From Phyto melanocephala (taxonomy: Eukaryota; Arthropoda; Insecta; Diptera; Rhinophoridae), in NCBI GenBank assembly GCA_941918925.1, contig OW799233.1, forward strand, positions 86,248,055 through 86,312,054: a DNA stretch of 64,000 nt. The letters run 5' to 3'. The notes under the pieces were generated by a model. The model was not told the origin of the DNA. It was given only the letters and a program-made list of their open reading frames with translations, and searched no databases. Positions 34,656 through 44,239 of this stretch are shown one piece after another. Position 1 is the stretch's first letter. Every line of letters begins with the position of its first letter. The position numbers and the translations under genes are program-made.

Positions 34656-37040
34656 AAGTACCATAAAAATTCAAAAAAATACCTCTTTGGTCGCCCATAA
34701 AATTTTTAGTCTCACCTGGAATCAATAGTCCTTGATTGTACAATCCTATCTTTATAAACGTAAAACATGCAAAAAGTACCATAAAAATTCAAAACAGTAC
34801 CTTTTTGGTCGACCATAATATTTTCGGTCTCACCTTGTATCAATAGCCACTAATTTTAAAATTCTAGCTTCGCAAACGTTGAAAATACAAAAAGTACCAT
34901 AAAAATTCAAAAAAGTACCTCTTTGGTCGCCCATAAAATTATTAGTCTTACCTTGTATCAATAGTCCTTTATTTTACAATTCTACCTCTATAAACGTAGA
35001 AAATACAAAAAGTACCATAAAAATTCAAAAAAGTACCTTTTTGGTCGCCCATAACATTTTTAGTCTCACCTTGTATCAATTGTCACTGATTTCAAAATTC
35101 TACCTTCGCAAACGTTGAAAATACAAAAAGTACCATACGAATTCAAAAAAGTACCTTTTTGGTCGCCCATAACATTTTTGGTCTCACCTGAAATGAATAG
35201 TCCTTGATTGTACAATCCTGCCTTCATAAACGTAGAAAATACAAAAAGTACAATAAAAATTTAAAAAAGTACCTTTTTGGTCGCCCATAACATTTTTAGT
35301 CTCAACTGGAATCAATAGTCCTTGAGTGTACAATCCTACCTTCATAAACGTAGAAAATACCAAAAGTACCACAAAAAATCAAAAAAGTACCTTTTTGGTC
35401 GACCATAATATATTCGGTCTCACCTTGTATCAATAGCCACTTGTTTTAAAATTCTAGCTTCGCAAACGTAGAATATATAAAAGTACCATAAAAATTCAAA
35501 AAAGTACCTCTTTGGTCACCCATAACATTTTTAGCCTCACCTTGTATCAATTGTCACTAATTTCAAAATTCTACTTTCGCAAACGTTGAAAATACAAAAA
35601 GTACCATACAAATTCAAAAAAGTACCTTTTTGGTCGCCCATAACATTTTTAGTCTCACCTTGTATCAATTGTCACTGATTTCAAAATTCTACCTTCGCAA
35701 ACGTTGAAAATACAAAAAGTACCATACAAATTCAAAAAAGTACCTTTTTGGTCGCCCATAACATTTTTGGTCTCACCTGAAATGAATAGTCCTTGATTGT
35801 ACAATCCTGCCTTCATAAACGTAGAAAATACAAAAAGTACAATAAAAATTTTAAAAAGTACCTTTTTGGTCGCCCATAACATTTTTAGTCTCAGCTGGAA
35901 TCAATAGTCCTTGATTGTACAATCCTACCTTCATAAACGTAGAAAATAAAAAAATTACTACAAAAATTCAAGAAAGTATCTTTTTGGTCGACCATAATAT
36001 ATTCGGTCTCACTTTGTATCAATAGCCACCAATTTTAAAATTCTAGCTTCGCAAACGTAGAAAATACAAAAAGTACAATAAAAATTTTAAAAAGTACCTT
36101 TTTGGTCGCCCATAACATTTTTAGTCTCAGCTGGAATCAATAGTCCTTGAGTGTACAATCCTACCTTCATAAACGTAGAAAATACCAAAAGTACCACAAA
36201 AAATCAAAAAAGTACCTTTTTGGTCGACCATAATATATTCGGTCTCACCTTGTATCAATAGCCACTTGTTTTAAAATTCTAGCTTCGCAAACGTAGAATA
36301 TATAAAAGTACCATAAAAATTCAAAAAAGTACCTCTTTGGTCACCCATAACATTTTTAGCCTCACCTTGTATCAATTGTCACTAATTTCAAAATTCTACT
36401 TTCGCAAACGTTGAAAATACAAAAAGTACCATACAAATTCAAAAAAGTACCTTTTTGGTCGCCCATAACATTTTTAGTCTCACCTTGTATCAATTGTCAC
36501 TGATTTCAAAATTCTACCTTCGCAAACGTTGAAAATACAAAAAGTACCATACAAATTCAAAAAAGTACCTTTTTGGTCGCCCATAACATTTTTAGTCTCA
36601 CCTTGTATCAATTGTCACTGATTTCAAAATTCTACCTTCGCAAACGTTGAAAATACAAAAAGTACCATACAAATTAAAAAAAGTACCTTTTTGGTCGCCC
36701 ATAACATTTTTGGTCTCACCTGAAATGAATAGTCCTTGATTGTACAATCCTGCCTTCATAAACGTAAAAAATACCAAAAGTACCATAAAAATTCAAGAAA
36801 GTACCTTTTTGGTCGACCATAATATATTCGGTCTCATCTTGTATCAATAGCCACTAATTTTAAAATTCTAGCTTCGCAAACGTTGAAAATACAAAAAGTA
36901 CCATAAAAATTCAAAAAAGTACCTTTTTGGTTGCCCATAAAATTTTTAGTCTTACCTTGTATCAATAGTCCTTTATTTTACAATTCTACCTTTATAAACG
37001 TAGAAAATACAAAAAGTACCATAGAAAAGCGAAAAAGTAC
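34656..37040 (-). repeat. Tandem array of about 119-bp units, right block
   Basis: About 20 further units of the same array. Multi-unit blocks recur nearly unchanged: the run starting CCTTCATAAACGTAGAAAAT with CCAAAAGTACCACAAAAAAT, then GTCGACCATAATATATTCGG, then TCGCAAACGTAGAATATAT appears at about 35340-35590 and again at 36170-36410, and a close version lies left of the LINE at 29775-30010. The array has therefore grown by copying multi-unit blocks as well as single units. Confidence 0.88.
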
Positions 37041-37963
37041 ATTTTTGGTCCAAGTTCCAAATACCAAGTTTAAAATGTTCAAATATCTATGAAACAAAAT
37101 ATTTTAATAGACATGATTTAAAGTCAGTAAATCTACTCTTTTTTGCATAAAAGTAATTATGTTCTAAAAAGTACCAAACTCTTCCCGATTTTTCCCCTTT
37201 CTACCCTGTTATGAATGTGTTTAAATTTTTACTAAATTACATAATTTTTTATGTCTAGTGAAATCCCAATTAAAAATTTTGTAAAAATTGGCCGTCTAAT
37301 TAGGAATAACATACATTTTCCGGAATTTTCCCCTTTTTGGTACCTTTTTTATCCCCTAAAAAGTTTCCAAAAATTTCACCTAAATAGTTGTCCATATTCT
37401 ATTAGGAAATAATAATTGTCAAATTTTGTCCCATTGAATAATATAAGAAAAGTTTATTTCAAAAAAAGTACCAAAAAAAGGGACAATTTTTACCCCTTAT
37501 GCATATGAATTTGACAAAAGTGCCGAATTCCTGTTAATATTTTTTCGAGGATTACTTAATACAGTTTAAATTTTTTTCCTAGCCTTATGCGTTTGGAAGT
37601 TACATATGGTACCAAAAAAGTACCAAATTATAGCTTTTACCCGTTTTTTCCCCTTAGGGGTTGAAAATTCCAAAAAAGGCCAGACACCTGTCAACTTATT
37701 TTTTGTGCAAATTACAATACTTTTTCAATTTAATTTGTATAATTTTTAGTTTAGCCGATATAAGATTACCGATTTTACCCGTTTTTTCCCTTTTTTACCC
37801 CCTTAAAGTACGAATTTCCAAAAATCCCTTCTTAGTGGAGCTATACATTGAAAGAGGAACCGATTGTCCAAATTTCATGTCTCTAGCTCTTTGCGTTTGG
37901 GCTGTGCGATGATGAATCAGTCAGTCAGTCAGTCAGTCACGTTACTCTTTTATATATATAGAT
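37041..37963 (-). repeat. Non-array end of copy B with (CAGT)n and terminal palindrome
   Basis: Aligns in reverse complement to 15181-15950. It carries repeated words such as GGTACCAAAAAAGTACC and runs of CCCGTTTTTTCCC-type pyrimidines. It ends with about five CAGT units at 37918-37940 and TATATATATAGAT. No credible frame is present. Confidence 0.65.
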
Positions 37964-38339
37964 TTAAAAATTGCGTTCTAGTTGGGACACCCGATATGAA
38001 ATCGCCAACCACTTATTTTTTAACAACCTTCGCCTAGGCAAGGGATAACAGAAAGCCTACAATTCTTTTGGGGTCAAGTAACCTTCGTGTAGAGTCCTCG
38101 CCTTAGTGTTATTGCTAGTGCGAAGTATACAGGTGTTACTAACAACTCTAACTAGGTTATAGAAGAATCCTGAATCTCGTACAAAAAACGAACGTGAGAC
38201 TCATATGTCGATGCCCAAAAATATCTGACAGTTCATCTTGAGCAGACTGCCATTCATTAATTTTATTATTATTAAAATTCGTGCTGTGTTAAAAATGCGT
38301 TTTGTTAATTAAGTCTACTTTACGATCGCCATAATTGAC
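37964..38339. other. Short gene-free stretch
   Basis: Higher GC than average (CAACCTTCGCCTAGGCAAGG) but no feature recognised. Confidence 0.35.
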
Positions 38340-38720
38340 ACACCTAATAAAGCTATTTAATCTTCTGTGACAAAATTTTGCACCAGGAGCATATTGCTGA
38401 TGTATCGGCCATTGTCAATGAAGATACCGTTTCACGATTATAATCTTTTTTGTCCAAAATAAATTAATTGGACTTGTACTTTTCATACACTACACCGCAC
38501 ACCATGCCAAGTTTGGTGAGTATTAAGGAGCAGTCCATTAGCTGCCAAGACCATGCAATTAAGCCTCACTAGACAACTTTTTGTGGAAATACGTAGTCTC
38601 TCGTATACAGATACAAGCCAGCAACAACTGAAGCCCTGGAAGACAACACTACAGCTGCTGGAAAAATTATGCCAACATTTGGTGGATACACTCCGGTGTA
38701 GCCGCAAGCAACATTTAAAC
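38340..38720 (+). pseudogene. Mariner-type transposase relic, heavily deleted
   Basis: On the plus strand, HIADVSAIVNEDTVSRL (linker after the N-terminal helix-turn-helix) is followed, after a deletion, by fragments in shifting frames: LDNFLWKYVVSRI, then YRYKPATTEALEDNTTAA. These match the FFLWGYVKSLVY and KPATI-ALEDNI blocks near the C-terminus of IS630/mariner transposases, the same class as the scrap at 19159. No catalytic residues survive between them. Minus-strand frames here are shadows. Confidence 0.55.
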
Positions 38721-39422
38721 ATATGAAATAACCTGTAAAAAAGTATCTTTCATTCACATTTGCATATTTTTTATTTTCTTTCCTTTCAATTTTTTTTTAA
38801 TATAACTTTTGTGGTTTTCGCTTAAATTGATCCTTTTCATAGGCAGATAAAAACTATGGTTTTGACTCGATTGTAACGGTCATATTTTATTCTTTGTAAC
38901 AATATTTGGATATCGGAATCAAATCATAATTATTGTTTTTTTAACATTTCTTTTGTCACAACGACCAAGTGTTTGTTTAAGTTTTTTTTGTATGAAACAT
39001 ATGATTGTTCAAATAACTAAAGTGATTTAAAAACTTATTAAGGCAAACATAGCACGTTGTCTTAAAAAAATATAATATTTTATTAAGATATAATATTTTT
39101 GTAACTTACAAACGATCAAAAAATGTAGGCGTAACAACAGTATTATTGCTAAGCAATTAACTTTGTTTTCAACATATCAACAAATCAAATAATGCTTATG
39201 ATAAAACCGTAGCTGGTTTAGAAAACGCAATTCGCTCGGCTAATACTAATAATGAAACTGATATAATAAAGATGTGTATAAAATATTATTTTTAGTCACT
39301 GTTTTGATCGAATATCAAATACTTATTATCGTAAACAATTTATGAGACTGTTGAGACGGTGTTGATATGAAAAAAAAACATATGTATGTACATACATTCG
39401 ATATAACAGTCACAATTTACAA
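38721..39422. other. AT-rich stretch before the CACTA-like element
   Basis: No gene, RNA or recognisable repeat is seen. Confidence 0.4.
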
Positions 39423-39578
39423 CCCTGAAGGAAACCTGGGGGCAAGTGTCTCCAAGTCACCAGTTTTGTCGACTATTGTGGTGACTTCTTGGCGACATTG
39501 TCAACAAAGTGTCTACATTTTTTTCATTTGCTTTGATGAGAAAAAAAATGTATACACAATAAATAAGAGTTCTAATTA

Positions 39579-39792
39579 GCCGCCAAAGCTCTATTAATCG
39601 TCGGCGGCATAATTGTTTTTATTAATCTAGTATTTTTTTAATTGTGCTATAATAAGTATGCAGTACATTAATCTTTATTAATTTAAAAAGTACATACAAA
39701 ATCCCATTTTTCATATTTTGTATTTATTTTGTTTATTAAAAATTAAGAGCTGATGAGTTTGGCGGCACCAATATTTAAAGAATGTCGGCGGC
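39579..39792. promoter_or_regulatory. Cluster of TYGGCGGC motifs upstream of the transposase
   Basis: Four copies of the eight-base word TYGGCGGC occur at 39579-39586 (minus), 39601-39608, 39759-39766 and 39785-39792 (plus), standing out sharply in AT-rich DNA. They lie between the 5' end and the transposase ATG, so they may be binding sites for the transposase or for the second protein. No copy is seen at the 3' end. Function is inferred from position only. Confidence 0.4.
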
Positions 39793-39992
39793 TAAACTCA
39801 GTCTCAAAAATTAAGGCTTTGTAATAAAGCCATGCTTCTTCTTAATGTTTTTATTAGTGTTCTAAAAATATAAGTGGCTGCAATAAAAATTAAAATTTTT
39901 AAAATAATATATAAAATACTTAAAAACATCAAACAACAAATTAATTAAAAGGTAAATAAGTGTTTTTTAAATAATTTACGCATACATACATT

Positions 39993-41882
39993 ATGAGTAA
40001 AAGAAATTATAAACGTCAAGTGAAAAAACAATCAATTTTGTATAAAAATAGAAAAAATGAAAACGAAATTAATTTAAGTGAAAGTGTAAATTGTGAAAAT
40101 TTTGAGGAACCTGTAGAAGATTTTTTGGAATCAGTGGTAGATTTGCCAAACGCCAATTTGAGTTTGCGTGAAAAGATAAGGAATTGGTACATTGAAACAG
40201 CACCTTCCAGAAAGTGTTTAGAAAAGCTTCTTGTAATATTGCAAGAGGAAGGTCTAGATGTCCCTCTGTCAGCTGCAGCTCTGTTAGGTAAAAGACACGC
40301 AATTTCAATTAGAAAAGTTTTTCCTGGAAATTATTGCCACATTGGAATTGAAGCTCAGCTAAGAAAAGTTGAACAAGTTTTAATAAATTATGACGAAATT
40401 GAATTAGATATAAACATTGATGGAATCCCATTGTTTAAAAGTTCGCGAATCCAATTATGGCCGATTCTTTTAAAAATCGTTAATTTGCGCGAGAAAGTAA
40501 AACCCTTTCCTATTGGAATATACGTAGGCCCTAGTAAACCTATGTGTGTTAAAGATTTTTGCAAAGATTTTGTTGATGAAGCGATTTCATTAAAAGAGGG
40601 ATTTTATTTAAATGACAAGAAAATTAACATTACGTTCCGTTGTTTAACATGCGACACGCCGGCTAAAGCATTCATTTGTGGTGTCCCAGGACATACTTCA
40701 TCGCATGGATGCACTAAGTGTACGCAAGTATCAAAAAAAGTTGGGAATGTGCTAACATACAGTATATCTACTGGGACTTTAATTTCCGATGAAGACTTTT
40801 CTTCAAGGAAGTACTCAAAGCACCACAGCCAAAAATTCAAAAATGAAAAATCTCCTCTTGAAGAAATAGGGTTTAATATGGTAACGCAAATACCTTTAGA
40901 TAGCATGCATCTAATCGATCTTGGAGTTACAAGAAAGATGCTTGTTCGAATAATTAATAACAAAACCGGAGAGAAAACCCCAAAAGAAAATTTAAAAAAT
41001 ATATCTTTACACCTCGTAAAATTAAAAAAATGTTTTTCAAGGGAATTTCCACGGAAACCTAGGTCACTAGACGAAATACATAATTGGAAGGCTACTGAAT
41101 TTCATCAGTTCCTTGCATATAGTGGTCCTATTGTTCTTTGCAACAACGTACACAAAGATATATACTATGAGTTTTTAATTTTACATTGCGCTTATAGGCT
41201 ACTTAGTAGTCCAAGGCATGTTTACAGTAACGCAAAAGTAGCCAGCGATCTGCTTGAATTATTTGTTGAAAATTTTCCTATTGTGTTTGGCCAAGATAGC
41301 GTTTCTTTCAATGTGCACAGTTTATTACATATAGCATCTTGCGCACAAAATTATGGACCTCTAACGTCTTTTTCGGCCTATGACTTCGAAAATAAACTCC
41401 AAATTTTAAAAAAACATGTCCGAAAACCAACTTCAATTATTCAACAAATTGTTCAAAAAGAACAACACGAAATGTACGTTGAAGCTAACAGAAAAAAGTT
41501 TAAGTACAAAGGAAGTGTAATTGTAGAAGCTTTGGTCAATGATTGCCTTATTTCTTTGAAGAACCCCAATAATATTTGTGCAGTTAAATCAGATATTCCC
41601 ATAAAAGTCGAAGCCATAATAAAAGAAGACGATGTGTATATTCTAGGACGACGTTTGTTGGACTTAGGGAGTTTTTTCCAAGAACCCCTCAGTTCCTGTG
41701 AAATAGGCATTTACACTACAAATCTCGTTTTGGGTGAAAAAGAAAAATTTTTAATGAGCGATATTCAATATAAATTTGTATGCCTACCTTTTGATAATCA
41801 TTTAATAATAATACCCATTCTACATAGCTGCCTTCTAGAACAATGTCAAACGACCATCCACAACACTCGAAAGGAAAACTAA
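39993..41882 (+). CDS. CACTA-like transposase (Tnp2/DUF4218-type)
   Basis: Single-exon, intact 629-aa frame predicted to cut and paste the element. Basic N-terminus (KRNYKRQVKKQ). Motifs in order: INIDGIPLFKSSRIQLWPIL at 140-159, carrying the Asp expected for the first catalytic position; a zinc-binding region with CLTC at 217-220 and CGVPGHTSSHGCTKC at 229-243; DSMHLIDLGVTRKML at 303-317, the D-x-MHL-DLGV-RKLL signature of this family; and VHSLLHIASCAQNYGPLTSF at 441-460 followed by YDFENKL, as in the C-terminal DUF4218-like region. The start is the first ATG of the frame, and a TATATAAAA at 39908-39916 is a possible promoter. The final 40 bases overlap, in another frame, the start of the second gene. 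I cannot tell the third acidic catalytic residue by eye. Confidence 0.85.
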   Translation: MSKRNYKRQVKKQSILYKNRKNENEINLSESVNCENFEEPVEDFLESVVDLPNANLSLREKIRNWYIETAPSRKCLEKLLVILQEEGLDVPLSAAALLGKRHAISIRKVFPGNYCHIGIEAQLRKVEQVLINYDEIELDINIDGIPLFKSSRIQLWPILLKIVNLREKVKPFPIGIYVGPSKPMCVKDFCKDFVDEAISLKEGFYLNDKKINITFRCLTCDTPAKAFICGVPGHTSSHGCTKCTQVSKKVGNVLTYSISTGTLISDEDFSSRKYSKHHSQKFKNEKSPLEEIGFNMVTQIPLDSMHLIDLGVTRKMLVRIINNKTGEKTPKENLKNISLHLVKLKKCFSREFPRKPRSLDEIHNWKATEFHQFLAYSGPIVLCNNVHKDIYYEFLILHCAYRLLSSPRHVYSNAKVASDLLELFVENFPIVFGQDSVSFNVHSLLHIASCAQNYGPLTSFSAYDFENKLQILKKHVRKPTSIIQQIVQKEQHEMYVEANRKKFKYKGSVIVEALVNDCLISLKNPNNICAVKSDIPIKVEAIIKEDDVYILGRRLLDLGSFFQEPLSSCEIGIYTTNLVLGEKEKFLMSDIQYKFVCLPFDNHLIIIPILHSCLLEQCQTTIHNTRKEN

Positions 41883-42962
41883 AATATTTTCCTCAACAAG
41901 GTAATTTTACAATTTTGTGTTCTTGAAATATGTACTTTTATACATTATTTTTTTCCTTTTTTCTTTTCAGTTACTTCTAAATGTCCTAACTGTGAACAAC
42001 TCACAACACAATTTCATTCATATAAAGGTTTGTTATAAAAAAATTTCTTTTGATAATTAAACTTATATAAAAAATAAACTTATAACATGAAAAACAATTT
42101 ATTATCAGTTTTGTTTTAAAAATCACATGATTTTTCTAAACAAAATGCACCTTAAAACCAAAATTTAAATTACTCGATTTGAATGTACCTTTACATAATA
42201 ATTTCTGACATTCATATTGATAGTTTTGCTTTTGTGTTTTCAGTCACAAGTAATATCAATATTTTTTTACATTTTTTAACGCTGGCTTTGCGAGTTTTCT
42301 ATATTTTTATATGTATGTATTTACTTTATTATCACAGATGCTGCTGAAAGGCGACATAACACATTGCTGGACATTTTGGCGGAACACAAAGTTTTACTTG
42401 ATACAATACTAAAACAAAATGCAGTTGCTACTAATCTTATTGAGTTTTTTCCGATTAAAACAGAAGAAAATCTCAAGGAATTTGATAGTATTTTGGCAAC
42501 ACATTCAGACCCATATGTAAGTATTTTACTCTATTGTGAAATTAATACACATATAAAATTAAATATTTTCTTTATGTTCTATAGATAAGACAAATAAAAT
42601 CTTTATTTGCTGGTAATGCTGAACGTAATCTTCATCAAGTTTTTGGCCAAAATATAATAATGAACTTTAACGTTGATGGTTCTTTTGGCAAAAAGAGATT
42701 GCGTGATTTCGCCAACGTTTATAAAGCTTTAATAGGTAAAAAGTGTGATATTTGAGTTCTTAAAATTTGTAATATTTTTTCAAATGGTTTTTTGTTTCCA
42801 TATCTAGACGTAATATCAACTTTTAGTGAAGTTGCAGACAAAACGCTTAGAGGAGCATTGCAGCGCCAAAAAAAAAAATATTTTAAGCAAATGGGTAGAA
42901 GCAAATCAAAAAAAAGTGAAGACGTTGAATTTGAAGGCGATTCATCGAGCAAGGAAAATTAA
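41843..42962 (+). CDS. Second transposon gene: DUF4806-like protein, five exons
   Basis: Predicted from splice sites and phase. Exons are 41843-41900, 41971-42027, 42338-42516, 42585-42735 and 42808-42962; all introns are GT...AG and the exons sum to 600 bases, 199 aa plus stop. The ATG lies inside the 3' end of the transposase frame. Features: CPNC at 24-27 (half of a possible zinc site), a helical segment about 38-72 (AAERRHNTLLDILAEHKVLL), FFPIKTEENLKEFD at 75-88, and NFNVDGSFGKKRLRDF at 125-140, the pattern of the DUF4806 domain common in insect element and orphan proteins. The tail is basic and then acidic (KKYFKQMGRSKSKK, EDVEFEGDSSSKEN). It may be an accessory DNA-binding protein; no function is shown. 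Separate promoter or alternative splicing is unresolved. Confidence 0.75.
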
Positions 42963-43223
42963 TACTTTTTTTTGAAATTTAATTTAATTTTTTTGAATAC
43001 TATTTAAAAGGCTGAAAAAAATGTACCTACCAAATGTAATATTTAATATTTAAAACGGATGTAATGAATTAATAATGAAATTTAATTTTTTAATACTATT
43101 TAAAAGGCTGAATGAAATGTACCTAATTTAATTTTAATATTTGATATTTAATGAATTCCTTAATTTTTTTAATAAAACATCATATTTTAATAAAAGTTTT
43201 ATTAACGACGTCTATTTCAGAAA

Positions 43224-43752
43224 AGAATTACTAAAAGGAACTAGTGAATCTATGGTGACAATGTCTACATATGGTCCCAAAAGAACTACCTACTCAGTAG
43301 TACCAGTGTCAGTAGTAGATTTCCAATGACACGCACATGGTAAATGTCTATAGTAAAAAAGCATGGTCGGGGGTATAATAAGTCAGTAGTACTGGTGACT
43401 GTGTCAATAGTGAATCAGTACTGATTCACTAGTGACATTTCCTACAGGGTGGTGACTGTGTCAACAGTGGGTCAGTACAGATTCACTACTGACATTTACA
43501 CCATAAAAGAACCAAAAGTGTAGACTAGAATTACTAAAAGGAACTAGTGAATCTATGGTGACAATGTCTACATATGGTCCCAAAAGAACTACCTACTCAG
43601 TAGTACCAGTGTCAGTAGTAGATTTCCAATGACACGCACATGGTAAATGTCTATAGTAAAAAAGCATTGTCGGGGGTATAATAAGTCAGTAGTACTGGTG
43701 ACTGTGTCAATAGTGAATCAGTACTGATTCACTAGTGACATTTCCTACAGGG
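43224..43752. repeat. Duplicated 3' end of the CACTA-like element
   Basis: Bases 43224-43449 and 43527-43752 are two 226-bp direct copies that differ at one position by eye (GCATGGTC against GCATTGTC). Both finish with TTTCCTACAGGG, so the element has two potential 3' termini. The 77-bp spacer begins GGTGACTGTGTCAACAGTGG, itself a diverged version of the terminal segment, so an older and a newer duplication are layered. Confidence 0.9.
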
Positions 43753-44158
43753 AAGTGTTTATGAAAGTATGTGTGTGTAAGTGTGATATTAGATATAAGT
43801 TTATTATATGATAATGTCACCGACAAATGTAAATAACAAAGCTGATGGATTGTGTGTTGATGCTTGACAAACATTAATAAAATAAATCTTATGCATTTAA
43901 CCAGTTAATGCAGTTTCATTGAAATAATGCGTTTCTTGTTCGAATTTAATAATTTAATTACAGCCATATTATAACAATATTTAATCAAATTTATAAATAT
44001 TGATATTTATAGGCATATACAGATATAAAAACAATAAAAAAAAATTATGCACCTGATAGAGTCGATTAACTGGTATAATTTTAATTAAGTTTATATTGAT
44101 TAATATTTGTAAAATATTTTCATTATGTTGTACAACATATATATTGTTGTTTAGTAAA
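43753..44158. other. Gene-free stretch upstream of Tweedle gene 3
   Basis: AT-rich; presumed proximal regulatory region of gene 3, now only about 400 bp from the CACTA-like element. No site can be named. Confidence 0.4.
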
Positions 44159-44195
44159 TATAAATATTGGTCGCTTTATTAGTCAATATATCATT
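44159..44195 (+). promoter_or_regulatory. Core promoter of Tweedle gene 3
   Basis: TATAAATA at 44159-44166 and TCATT initiator at 44191-44195; taking the A at 44193 as +1 puts TATA at -34. It aligns with the gene 2 promoter through TATAAATA-TGG, TTAGT, ATCATTA-AAGT and TGTTTTTC. The 5' UTR is about 47 nt. Confidence 0.75.
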
Positions 44196-44239
44196 ATAAG
44201 TTTGTTTTTCTTCAAGTGTAGTTCAAAGATTTAGAAACA

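Larger units (their letters stand above)
28253..37963 (-). mobile_element. Large array-bearing Helitron-like repeat, copy B
   Basis: On the minus strand it begins at 37963 with ATCTATATATATAAAAGAG followed by a (CTGA)n run (37918-37940), continues through a segment matching 15181-15950 of copy A, then a long tandem array, and ends at 28253 with the GCGCTAACGAAGTAGCGGG terminal palindrome and TTAAATGCTAGT. Short tandem repeats at one end, a CG-containing palindrome at the other, and no TIRs fit a non-autonomous Helentron/DINE-type element; this class is inferred. No replication protein is present. A LINE interrupts the array (30386-34638). Confidence 0.6.
39423..43752 (+). mobile_element. CACTA-like (EnSpm/CMC superfamily) transposon with two genes
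   Basis: The ends CCCTGAAGGAAA (39423-39434) and TTTCCTACAGGG (43741-43752) form 12-bp inverted repeats with one mismatch, flanked on both sides by AA, which would be a two-base target duplication. Both subterminal regions are rich in GTGAC/GTCAC and TGTCAA words, the kind of array bound by CACTA transposases. Inside lie a 629-aa transposase and a spliced second gene. With open frames and a near-perfect end duplication this may be a young, possibly autonomous copy. Superfamily assignment comes from the transposase motifs; the end sequence itself is CCCTG rather than CACTA. Confidence 0.75.

Noticed and set aside
28791..36786. Series of minus-strand frames of about 60-75 codons with near-identical peptides containing VFSTFMKVGLYNQ
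   Set aside because: They are translations of successive 119-bp array units in rotating phase, start at arbitrary points and have no promoter or conserved stop; they are a by-product of the tandem repeat.
28600..37040. CRISPR-like regular repeats
   Set aside because: Units are contiguous and vary gradually, with no unique spacers, no cas genes, and a eukaryotic context with introns and TATA promoters.
40604..40963. 119-codon minus-strand frame inside the CACTA-like transposase
   Set aside because: Antisense shadow of a strongly supported plus-strand protein with family motifs.
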